NCBI GenBank assembly: GCA_963691705.1
Contig: OY829540.1
Span: 49,698,158-49,762,157, forward strand
Length of the DNA: 64,000 bases
Direction: 5' to 3'
Source of the DNA: Viola odorata
Taxonomy: Eukaryota; Streptophyta; Magnoliopsida; Malpighiales; Violaceae
The position numbers and the translations under genes were made by a program. Positions 32,053 to 43,082 of this stretch are shown piece after piece. A model generated the notes under the pieces. It worked only from the letters and a program-made list of their open reading frames with translations, made no database searches and had not been told where the DNA came from. Positions within the stretch are counted from its first letter, which is position 1. The number at the start of each line of letters is the position of its first letter.

Positions 32053-35000
32053 ATGGGAAGATAAAGATCGACAAGTTTGATGGGACAGACTTTGGATTTT
32101 GTAAGATGCAAGTCGAGGATTTGTTGTATCAGAAGAAGTTGCACGAACCGTTAGAGGAGAAAAAGCCAGAGGCGATGAAACAACAAGATTGGGACTTATT
32201 GGATAGGCAGGCTCTGGGTGTGATACGGTTAACACCGGCGAAGAACGTTGCTTACAACATCGTTGGTGAGAAGACTACACACAGACTGATTAAGACGTTA
32301 TCAAATCTGTACGAAAAGCCCTCTGCAGCTAATAAGGTATATTTGATTCGTCTATTAGTCAATACGAGGATGAAAGAAGGTGGTTCTGTTGCTGATCATG
32401 TGAACGAATTTAATTTTATACTATCTAGATTAGTTTCCGTTGGGATTACATTTGATGGTGAAGTACAGGCCTTGTTGTTGTCCTCGTTACCTGACAGCTG
32501 GTCAGGGTTTGTCACAGCAGTTAGCAGTTCATCTGAGACTACTAAGCTAACGTTCACAGGAATTCGCGACTCAATTCCTGGGGAAGATATTCGTAGGAGG
32601 AATTCTGGGGAATCATCGGGATCTTTGTTGAGTATGGATGGTAGAGGCAGACAAGTTGGGAAGAGGCAGAATCAAGGGCGAAACAGATCGAAGTCCAGGA
32701 AGAGAGGGCAGTCCAAGAATTGCAAGGATATTGTGTGTTGGAACTGTCAAAAGACTGGTCACTTCAGGAATCAGTGTACGGCTCCTGCAGTTCCTAAACC
32801 AAAGAAGAATGATGATAACTCAGTTAACACACTGGAAGAAGTTAGTGATGATGCGCTGATTTATTGTGTTGAGTGTTCTATTAAATCTTGGGTCATGGAT
32901 TCTGGTGCATCATTCCATGCCACTCCAAGCAAGGATTCAATGTTAAATTTTAGATCTGGAAATTTCGGCAAAGTTCGTCTTGCTGATGACGAGGCTTTGG
33001 ACATTATAGGTATGGGAGACATCAAAGTTAGAACCTCTTTTGGAACAATCTGGTTGTTAAAAGATGTTAGATACGTTCCTGGACTCAAGAGGATGTTGCT
33101 CTCTATGGGTCAGTTGGATGAGGAAGGGTATCGTGTTATCTTTGGAAACAGACAATGGAAGGTTGTGAAGGGGAATTTGGTTGTTACTCGTGGTGATAAG
33201 GTTGGAACTTTTTATACTATGGAACAATCATGTGACGAGGTTAATGCAGTTACTGATGATGTTGGTCCATCGACTCTTTGGCACCAAAGGCTTGGGCATA
33301 TGAGTCAGAAGGGTGTGAAGTTGCTAGTTTCTAAAGGCAAGATTCCAGAACTGAAGAATGTGGAAGTTGGATTCTATGAACCATGTGTGTTTGGGAAGCA
33401 GAAACGAGTTACTTTTGCAAAATCAGGGAATGCACCCAAGTTTGGGAAGTTAGAGCTAGTTCATACAGATGTGTACGGACCGACTACAGTTACCTCCTTG
33501 GGAGGATCACACTACTATGTCACTTTCATTGATGATTCCACTAGAAAGGTATGGGTTTATTTTTTGAAAAATAAATCTGAAGTGTTTGAAACCTTTAAGA
33601 AGTGGAAGACAGAAGTTGAAAATCAGACAGGGTTGAAGATTAAGAGCCTGAAATCAGATAATGGGGGTGAATACAGCAGTGATGAGTTCAAAGCCTATTG
33701 TGAAAGATAGAACTTTGAATGAGAGAGCCAAGAGTATGAGGATACATGCAGGATTGCCAAAGATGTTTTGGGCAGATGTAGTTAGTACAGAGGCATATCT
33801 CATTAACAGAGGACCCTCAGTTCCTTTGGGATTCAAGATTCCTGAGGAAGAGTGGCAGAAGAAAGAGGTAAATCTCTCACACTTGAGAGTTTTTGGCTGT
33901 GTTTCTTATGTGCGAGTTAAAGATTCTGATAGGGATAAGCTTGATCCTAAAGCAAAGAAGGTTACTTTTATTGGCTACGGTTCAAATGAGATGGGGTACC
34001 GTTTCTGGGATGCGTTGAATTGGAAAGTCATTAGAAGCAGAGATGTCACCTTCAATGAGAATGCAGTGTATAAGGATAAGCTTGCGGCAGATTCTGAAAC
34101 TACAAAGAAACAAGAAATTAAAGAGCAGATTGTATTGGAAGACATTACAGAGGATGTTCTTGCATGGGACAGTGGGAGTTTGGCAAACAGAGATGCTGAG
34201 GAGGCAGTTCCAATTGCCCCAGATGTTGCAGTAAGAAGATCAAATAGAGTTTCGCGACCGCCACAAAGATACTCTCCTTCAGCTTATTACTTGCTTTTGA
34301 CTGAGGATGGTGATCCTGAGAGTTATTCAGATGCAATGCAGATGGATGAGTCAGTTCAGTGGGAGCTAGCCATGAACGAGGAGATGAGTTCGCTTGAGAA
34401 GAATGAGACTTGGTCGTTGACTAAGTTACCAGCAGGAAAGAAGACTTTGCAGAATAAATGGGTGTTCAAGATTAAATAAGAACTTGATGGCAGCAAGAGA
34501 TACAAGGCAAGGTTAGTGGTGAAAGGTTTTCAGCAGGAAAAGGGCATTGACTACAATGAGATTTTTTCTCCGGTTGTCAAGATGACTACTATCAGACTTG
34601 TTTTGGGTATCGTGACTGCAGAGGAATTACATCTAGAGCAGCTAGATATGAAGACCGTATTCTTACATGGTGATCTTGAGGAGGACATCTACATGATACA
34701 GCCAGAGGGATTTCCGGTAGCTGGGAAAGACGACATGGTTTGCAAGCTGAAAAAAGAGCTTGTATGGTTTGAAGCAAGCACCAAGACAGTGGTACTTGAA
34801 GTTTGATAGCTTTATGATGAGGAGTGGGTACACGAGGAGTACTATGGATCATTATTGCTATGTTAAGCAATTTGATTCATCTTATATTATATTGTTGTTG
34901 TATGTTGATGACATGTTAATTGTAGGATCTGACATGAGAGAAATCAACAAGTTCAAGAGACAAATGCCTCTAGATTTTGAGATGAAGGATTTGGGTCCCT

Positions 35001-35250
35001 CAAAGCAGATACTTGGTATGAGCATCATCAGAGATAGAAGTGAAGGTACTCTGAAATTGTCGCAAGAGAAGTACATTGGGAAGGTGTTAAATAAGTTTAA
35101 CCTCCAAGATGCGAAGATCAGAAGTACGCCTTTGGGAGCCCACTTCAATCTCACAAAAAAGCAGTCACCTCAAACGGATGAAGACAAGGAAGAAATGGCT
35201 AATGTTCCGTATGCATCTATAGTTGGTAGTTTGATGTATGCTATGGTGTG
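32053..35250 (+). pseudogene. E6 copia polyprotein, 5' part (gag to RT)
   Basis: Gag (FDGTDFGF..., LYEKPSAANKVYLIRLLVNTRM), zinc knuckle CWNCQKTGHFRNQC, protease VMDSGASFHATPS, pre-integrase LWHQRLGHMS, and integrase HTDVYGP and SDNGGEYSSDEF. Then a deletion after YCER removes the stretch that normally holds the third acidic integrase residue. RT follows with KARLVVKGFQQEKGIDY, MYGLKQAPRQWY and LYVDDMLIVG. The ATG at 32053 is out of frame with the body; there is a stop at 34477-34479 and a frame change near 34760. The frame is cut at 35250 by E7 and resumes exactly at 51092. Confidence 0.9.
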
Positions 35251-36216
35251 TGTTGCTACCCGATTTTTGACCACTTTTTTTTGTCACATTTACATAATTT
35301 TACGCTTATCACGTTTAATAGCTCGTCTAGATCAAATTTCTGTCGATTCTTGGTCCTAGGCTAGTTTGTTTAAAATTTCGTGTCATTTCGTGCCTTTTTA
35401 TTTTTTTCGTACTTTTAACTGTCTTTTCGCGAACTTCTTTCGATCCCGAGTAAGTTTCCCGGAACCGAGGGTTGAAAGCACTATTTATTTGTTTGATAAT
35501 TACGTGCTAATTTTCTCTTTCACGCCACCACATTCAGTTTCGTTTAATTTTTGTCGTAAGGACATTTATTTTGCGCACGAACATTTTGACACTTCCGAAA
35601 GAGAAAATAAAAATGTTAAATCAACTTTCGCATTTCTTCACTGTATATTAATTTTCTTGCCTTATTTTTCTACACATAGTTGTTCCCTCGGCTCGGATTT
35701 ATTTTCACTTTCGTACGATTTCGCTCGTACCAAAATATCCCATTCGTGCCAAAAAATGGGATAAATACCACATAAATGCATGTAAATCCTCCACCTCTTC
35801 GCCAACTCATCTAGATCACTACAAGCTCCTCTATGATCATTCTTGGCCACAAGAAACCCTAGCTAGCTCACTATTCTGGCCTAGAGTTGATCATCACCCT
35901 TGGATATTTTGTTCCCGTCCATTTGCAGCCACAAGCCCAACCGACTCCAACTTTTTTTCTCCTCTATAAATAGCTTGCTTCAACCAACAAGAAAAGGGCA
36001 CCAAAATCTCCTCTTATTCCCCATTTCTTGCTCATCCTTCTTGGCCAAAAATCTCTCCTGGAAAGTGAGCTCCCTCTCTCTAAAACTCTCTTTAATTTTC
36101 GTTTTTGCATGTATGGTGTAAATAAATTGCTATAACTTGCCTCACATGCTTAGTTTACTTGCTAGTTACACTTCCCTTGCCTCAATTTGATTGTATAACG
36201 TCTAGGCTAATTAATA

Positions 36217-36476
36217 CTCCCTCCGGTCCGAAATGTATGACATTTTAGCATTTGCTTTTACTGTTCCGGAACGTATCTTAAGAGGGCCGGAACAGTCACT
36301 ATTTGAGACAATTTTGCCCCGAATTTTTTCTCGGAAGTACGTTAAGGATTAACGTACGTTCGAAAAAAAGTGTGGAATTTTTTGGGGTCAAATAGTGCCT
36401 TATCCGGCCTCCTCGATATGCGTTCTCTACTGAATATTGGGATGCGAGGAAGTCATACATTTCGGACCAGAGGGAG
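36217..36476. mobile_element. Stowaway-like MITE in LTR-A
   Basis: 260 bp, ends CTCCCTCCGGTCCGAAATG and its inverse, TSD TA on both sides. The homologous LTR-B has the empty site at 41166-41180 (TAATTAATAGCCATA). Confidence 0.9.
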
Positions 36477-37089
36477 TAGCCATATATGCACATTAAATAG
36501 TTTATTATTCCATGTGAAAATTGGCCACTGTTTTGTTCAAATTAAATTGCTGTTTTCGTGGGGTTTAAATGTGGGGGAGTTGAGGGTTCGTTTGACATCA
36601 TTTTCGGTTGATTTGGTGGCCGGAGTGGCCACCCCTGTCGCCGGCAGTAGCGCCGGCGACGTGCTGGAGGAGAAGAACAGTTGCAGCATGGCTGCTTGTT
36701 CTTTCAATTGAAAGGTGACAGGCCAAGCCCGTCCCTTTCCTTTAATTTCCACGGATGGGCCTTGGCTTAAGCCAAGCCCATCCGTTCCCATTTCCTTTCC
36801 TTTTAACAAACCTAGCCCACCTTATGTTTTAAATTAAAATTTGGGCTTGGCTTGTGCCAAGCCCATTTTTTAATGTCCAAATTTCCAACGTGGGACCCGT
36901 TCATTTTATTTTTCGTCAAAATTATGTAATATGTTCCTATGCTTATGTAAAATGTTTAAAATGATAAAAAACGTTCATATGCTTATATAACATGTTTAAA
37001 ATAATCGAAATACTCGTATGCTATTTGCTTTCGTGTTTAAATGATGTTAAAACGTTCATGTGTTTAATTAAATTGCTTGCATGTTATAA

Positions 37090-37345
37090 ACGAGTTGTTA
37101 ATTTGTTTATGCCATGCTTATTTAATTAAATACATGCCGTAATTAATTTTTTTATGCCATGCTTATTTAATTAAATACATGTTGTAATTGATTTGTTTAT
37201 GCCATGTTTATTTAATTAAATGGATGCTGTAATTAATTTATTTATGCCATGTTTTATTTAATTAAATGCTTGCATGCTTTAATTAATTTGTTTATGCCAT
37301 GTTTATTTAATTAATTGCATGTTTGCCATAAATTAAATAAATGTT
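37090..37345. repeat. minisatellite in LTR-A
   Basis: About five units of 50-60 bp around TTTATGCCATGCTTATTTAA. LTR-B has the same repeat with about six units (41610-41950), so copy number varies between the two. Confidence 0.75.
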
Positions 37346-38597
37346 TTGCATGTGCTTTTCTTATTTATTATTTTGAGTTATCGCTAATACTCTCACTTCG
37401 TAGGATAAAATTCAAGTCTTCGCTCGCAATGAATTATCTTAATTTATCTCACTTGTTGTAATTAGTTGACGCTTTAATTAATTACTTCACTTGTTGTAAT
37501 AATTAGTTAGATTAATTATTCCGACCTCCAATTTGTAATAATTAGATAAACGGTTTTTATTATGAATTGTGGTTTGTAATAATTAGTTAAGTAGTTAAAA
37601 CTCGTGTATGCTGCTTATACCTGCGTATTTATGTCAATTGCCGCTAACGATCATTTTGAAGAGATGGATCGATCGGGGTTCATCAAATCGGGTAAGTTTA
37701 TCTTAAAACCCTTTTATTTATTTTTATGCTTTGAATGAATGTTTATCAAAAAGGTCCAAAGCCTCGATCATATCGTATGCATGACCACTTAGAATGCGTT
37801 AGAACCACCCTCGCGTATGCATGACATATAGAATTGCTAAACAATTAAAATCAATCTCACATGTTTATATGTTTAAATCACTCGCTTTATGCCATGAGAT
37901 TAATTGTTATATTTGATAATTGAGCATGGTGGCTTCGAATCCCACTCGGTTATGTGCATTCACAAAAATGGTACTATTTTAGTTTTTTACCATGTTAGGA
38001 TCACGTAGTAATTAATTAATTAATCATGCATGGCTCGATGAAAAGGGGGAACGTCCACTCTAGCATAACGAACAAACGGTAACCCCGTCCTTCGTGTCTC
38101 GATCGGAAATAACATGTCCCTACGAAAATGCTAAGATGTAACGTCACCTTTGAGTGCCAAATCACGTAAAAAATGTTTAAATAATTGGAAAGTGTCCCAA
38201 TTCGGTAAGCGGACTCTGTTGACATGATTCAATCATTGGCCTATGTAAATGATTGGAAAGTGACTTGAGTTCGTGGGAAGAATTGGTTGACATGCTTCGA
38301 TCATTAAACAAATCTTTGTATATCAAAACTGTTTACAAACACCTTTTTACCGGTAACCTTTTAAGGGTGTGACTTGGGTGCCTAACACCTTCCCAAGTCC
38401 ACAATACGACCTCGAACCTTTGTTCAATGGTTTAGACCAAGCCTTTAGTTTTTGTTTTTATGCCATGATGTTTAGGTTCCCTAAACCTTAGAAAAATAGG
38501 GTGGCGACTTCATTGCATTATGCGAAGCATCCATGTATGCTTAGCATTCGTCCCGAACCTTAAACTTATTTTTCAACGAAAAAGGGGGTGCGACAGT

Positions 38598-38615
38598 TTG
38601 GCGACTTCACTTGGG
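38598..38615 (+). promoter_or_regulatory. E7 primer-site candidate
   Basis: TGGCGACTTCACTTGGGA begins three bases after LTR-A. It starts with TGG as a primer site should and resembles sites reported for Ogre-type elements. Confidence 0.55.
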
Positions 38616-39919
38616 AGTTTCCAGTAGGCCAAAACACAAAAGATGTTCATCACACAATAAAATTACCCCATGCCAAATTTCAGGAAGTTCTGGGCGCCCA
38701 ATCACCCATAAAAAAATTCTAACGCAAGAAAAGCTGCTCCCTCTCGGCTTCAGCTGCGCGATCTTTTATCATGACCAAAATGAAAATGATTTACTCGGAG
38801 TTTCCACTAGGACAAAACACAAAAGATGTTCATCACACATTAAAATTCCCCCACGCCAAATTTCAGGAAGTTCTGAGCGCCCAATCTCCCATAAAAAATT
38901 TCTAACGCAGGAACAGCTGCTCCTCTCGGCTTCAGCTGCGCGATCTCTTGTCATGGCCAAAATAAAAATGATTTACCAGGAGTTTACACTAGGGAAAAAA
39001 ACAAAAGATTTTCATCACATATTACAATTCCCCCATGCAAAATTTCAGGAAGTTCTGGGCGCCCAATCTCCTATAAAAATTTTCTAACGCAGGAACAACT
39101 GCTCATCTCGGCTTCAGCTGCGCGATCTCTTGTCATGACCAAAATGAAAATGATTTACCAGGATTTTACACTAGGCCAAAATACAAAAGATGTTTATCAC
39201 ACATTAAAATTTCCTCATGACAAAGTTCAGGAAGTTCTGGGCGCCCAATCACCCATAAAAAGTTTCTAACGCAAGAAAAGTTGCTCCCTCTCGGCTCCAG
39301 CTGCGCGATCTTTTTTCATGACCAAAATAAAAATGATTTACTCGGAGTTTCTACTAGGCCAAAACACAAAAGATGTTCATCACACATTAAAATTCGCCCA
39401 TGATAAATTTAAGGAAGTTCTGGGTGCCCAATCTCCCATAAAAAATTTCTAACGCAAGAAAAGCTGCTCCCTCTCGGCTTCAGCTGCGCGATCGTTTGTC
39501 GTGACTAAAATGAAAATGATTTACTCGGATTTTCTACAAGGCCAAAACACAAAAGATGTTAATCACACATTAAAATTCCCCCATGACAAATATCAGGAAG
39601 TTCTGGGTGCCCAATCTCCCATAAAAAATTTCTAACGCAGGAACATCTGCTCCCCTCAGCCTCAGCTGCGCGATCTTTTGTCGTGACCAAAACGGAGATG
39701 ATTTGCTCTGAATTTCCTTTCGACCAAAACACAAAAGATGTTCATAACACATTGAAGTTAGCCTCTACCAAATATCAGAACTTTCCAAGGAGCATATCAC
39801 TCACAAATAAATTTGACGCAAAGAGGATAGTTCTTCGGTCACAACCACATGGTCCCTTTGCCTCAACCCGTATAAATGTGTTCGACTCCACATTCCCATT
39901 CAGCCAAAATACATAGAGT
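38616..39919. repeat. array A: direct tandem units of ~182 bp in E7
   Basis: Seven units with ACAAAAGATGTTCATCACAC cores starting near 38634, 38815, 38998, 39178, 39362, 39546 and 39727, with a truncated eighth near 39908. Each unit also holds AAATTTCAGGAAGTTCTGGG and CTCGGCTTCAGCTGCGCGAT. The short ORFs inside are by-products of the repeat. The same units occur inverted at 47940-49800. Confidence 0.85.
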
Positions 39920-39927
39920 CTCCCGGC

Positions 39928-40583
39928 TAGGGATGGCAATTGGGCGGGTATGGGCGGATATGGGTATGTTAAAGCGGGTATGGGCGGGTATGGGTAAATA
40001 TCCAACTCGTACCTGCAACTAAATATCCATTATTATCCATTCCCAATATGCCCAATACCCAATTGGGTATGTAATGGATATCCAATTACACTTACTTATT
40101 TATTATTTAACTTAATAAAATTATTTCACCAAATTTTTATTTTTTTATAATTAAGTAAAAATTTACTATAATTTTATTTTATTTATATTATTTTTTTATA
40201 GCATCATATTCCGTAAAACCCATTTATAAAAAAATTAAGAAAAATATGAAAAGTGGATGTCTAATTACTCATCTTGAGATAAAAATTATATTTTTATAAT
40301 TTTTAATTTATTTTGTTCAAAGTATTAAGCAAGAATATTGAGTTTTTATTACGAAAGAAAAATTAAAAAGATGAGAGAGGAAAGAGGAGAGAGACAAAAT
40401 CAAGAATTATTTTTTTTCAAGGAAGTTGAAAAAATTACGGGTATTTTGCGGGTACCATACCCAATTATACCCGCAATTATAAATGCGGGTATTATTCATA
40501 CCCAAACCATACCCGCAATTACCCGCTCAAGCGGGTATGGTTATGGGCGGGTATGCGGGTATGGGTACCCATTGCCATCTCTA
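39928..40583. mobile_element. hAT-type MITE in E7
   Basis: 656 bp; ends TAGGGATGGCAATTGG and CCATTGCCATCTCTA (imperfect inverted repeats); perfect 8 bp TSD CTCCCGGC at 39920-39927 and 40584-40591. Both ends are rich in GCGGGTATGGG subterminal motifs; the centre is AT-rich. No transposase. Confidence 0.88.
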
Positions 40584-40591
40584 CTCCCGGC

Positions 40592-40952
40592 ATGATCACC
40601 TTTCCCTTTCAAAATTAAAAAAATAAATAAATGGGCCCATTAACCCATCGCTAAAGAAAAAATTCCAAACAAAATGAAACCTGGCCCCTCGCACACATTT
40701 GTTCTGAAAAGTTCCACCCGAGGACATGTTGCGTCGTCACGATGGCTCCCTTTACGTCCTCACCAAGAAAGCCAGCCCAAGATGCACCCGTTTCTCGCTT
40801 ATACGCACATTATCACTTGAAAGAGTGGCTGGAGGATTGATCAAAGCAGCGTGGAGGCCTCGAGGTTACACATAATACGCACATTATCACTTATACTTAT
40901 TTCTCTTCACTTGTTTTCTTTTCAAGATAACGATAGCTCCTCGAAAGAAGAC
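40592..40952. other. E7 segment between hAT MITE and LTR-B
   Basis: No ORF. Contains TACGCACATTATCACTT twice (about 40803 and 40877). It takes the place that upstream LTR sequence (U3) should occupy before LTR-B, but shares nothing with LTR-A. Confidence 0.4.
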
Positions 40953-42929
40953 TACTCCACCAAAATCTCCTCTTAATCACCATTTCTTGCTCATCCTTCT
41001 TAGTCCAAAACTCTCCTGGAGAGGTAAGCTTTCTCACTCTAGCTTTTCTTTAATTTTCGTTTTCTTCCTTAATGCATGAATAAATTGCTCAAACTTGGTT
41101 CAAATGCTTAGTTTTTATGCCAATTTCATTTCCCTTGCCTCAATTTAATGACATGTTGCCTTGAGTAATTAATAGCCATAATGCATATTAATTAGCTTGT
41201 TTTTCCTTTAATTAAAACGCCACTGCCATGATAATTTTTCCTTGTTGTTTTTGTTGATATAAATCACTGCTATGTTGCTTGTGTTGTTGGGTGGGTTTTT
41301 GGGTTAATTTGCCATGTTGGGTTAGCTTGGTCTTTAGCCATGGAGGCTGGTTTGGAGAAGAAGAAGAAGGGAGAAGAAAGGTGATGGCGGGATTGAAAAA
41401 TAGAAAGGTGATGGGCTTGAGTTTGTCACAAGCCCATCTTGGTTTTTAAATGAGGGCTGGGCTTGATTTCATCCCAAGCCCAGCCACTGTTTTGATCAAA
41501 AATAGTGAGCCCGACCCATTTAATTTTCGTACAAAAGTTTCGTATGCATGTTGTTAAATTTTCGTAAACTTGCGTATTTAATTTCTCTTAATTCTTGCAT
41601 GCTTTAAATGCTTTGTTCATGCCATGTTTTATTTTATTTAATTAAATGCTTACATGATTCAAATAATTTGTTTATGCCATGTTTTATTTGATTAAATGCT
41701 TACATGATTTAAATTCTTTGTTCACGCCATGTTTTATTTAATTAAATGCTTACATGATTCAAATAATTTGTTTATGCCATGTTTTATTTAATTAAATGCT
41801 TACATGATTTAAATAATTTGTTTATGCTATGCTTTATTTAATTAAATGCTTGCATGATTTAAATAATTTGTTTATGTCATGTTCTATTTAATTAAATACT
41901 TGCATGTTTTAAATGATTTGTTTATTTGCTACGCCATGTTTTAGTTAACTAATTGCTTACTTGTCGTAAATTAATTAAATGTTTTGCATGCGCTCTTTAT
42001 TATTTATTTATTTTCAAACCATCGCTAACACTTTCAATTTGCAAGGTTGATCAAGTTCACGCAACGCAAGTATGCATTTCTTCTAGCCTCTTTTATTTAT
42101 TTAATATTTTTATTGCAAATATTATTTGTATACATGATATTTAAAAATGCTAAAAAAATCATATCTGCTTGCATGATAAAATCAACCCACGTGTTTACAT
42201 GTTTACGTCACTTGCTTTTTATGCCATGAGATTAATTGCTATATTGATATGTGAGCATGGTGGCTTCGATCCCACACGGTTATTTGCATTCATGAAAATG
42301 GTACAATGTTAGTTTTACCCATGTTAGGATCATGTAGTAATTAAATAATCATGCATGGCCCGATGATGAAAAAGGAGGAACGTCCGCTCTAGCATAACGA
42401 ACAAACGGTAACCCCATCCTTCGTGTCCCGATCGAAAATAACATGCCCCTATGAAAATGCTAAGATGTAACGTCACATTTGAGGGCCAAATCACGTCAAA
42501 AATGTTTAAATAATCGGAAAGTGTCCCAATTCGGTAAGCGGGCTCTATTGACATGATTCAATCATTGGCCTATGTAAATGATTGAAAAGTGACTTGAGTT
42601 CGTGGGAAGAATTGGTTGACATGCTTCGATCATTAAACAAATCTTTGTATATCAAAACTGTATTCAAACACCTTTTTACCGGTAACCTTTTTAAGGATGC
42701 GACTTGGGTGCCTAACACCTTCCCAAGTCCATAATACGACCTCGAACCTTCGTTCTTTGGTTTAGACCACATGTGCCTTAGTTTTTTTATTGTTTATGCC
42801 ATGACATTAGGTTCCCTAAACCTTAGAAAATAGGGTGGCGACTTCATTGCATTATGCGAGGCATCCATTTATGCTTAGCATCCGTCCCGAACCTTAAACT
42901 CGTTTTCAATAAAAAAAAGGGGTGCGACA
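40953..42929 (+). repeat. LTR-B: R-U5-like partial LTR in E7
   Basis: Homologous to 35998-38594, ending in GGTGCGACA and followed by TTTGGCGTTGCCCCCT instead of the LTR-A primer site. Homology begins ~33 bases downstream of the LTR-A TATA box, near where transcription should start. It lacks the MITE of LTR-A. Confidence 0.8.
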
Positions 42930-43082
42930 GTTTGGCGTTGCCCCCTCTTTACTGTCTGATCAAAAATACAGTGTAACTGAGATTTTTGATTTGCAGTAAA
43001 GACGGTTGCCCCAAGTACTGCCATGGTTTTGGAAATGATGAAGACTTACCTGGGAGTGGGGTGGGCTGTAAATTCTGGTTTG

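Larger units (their letters stand above)
35251..38594 (+). repeat. E7 long LTR (LTR-A)
   Basis: Starts TGTTGC, ends GCGACA, followed by GTTTGGCGACTTCACTTGGG. TATAAATAG at 35965 is a good promoter. It contains a MITE (36217-36476) and a short minisatellite (about 37090-37345). The part from 35998 on is homologous to 40953-42929. Confidence 0.8.

Noticed and set aside
38611..39087. 158-codon ORF in array A
   Set aside because: Frame follows the ~182 bp repeat and is closed in later units; no protein-like composition.
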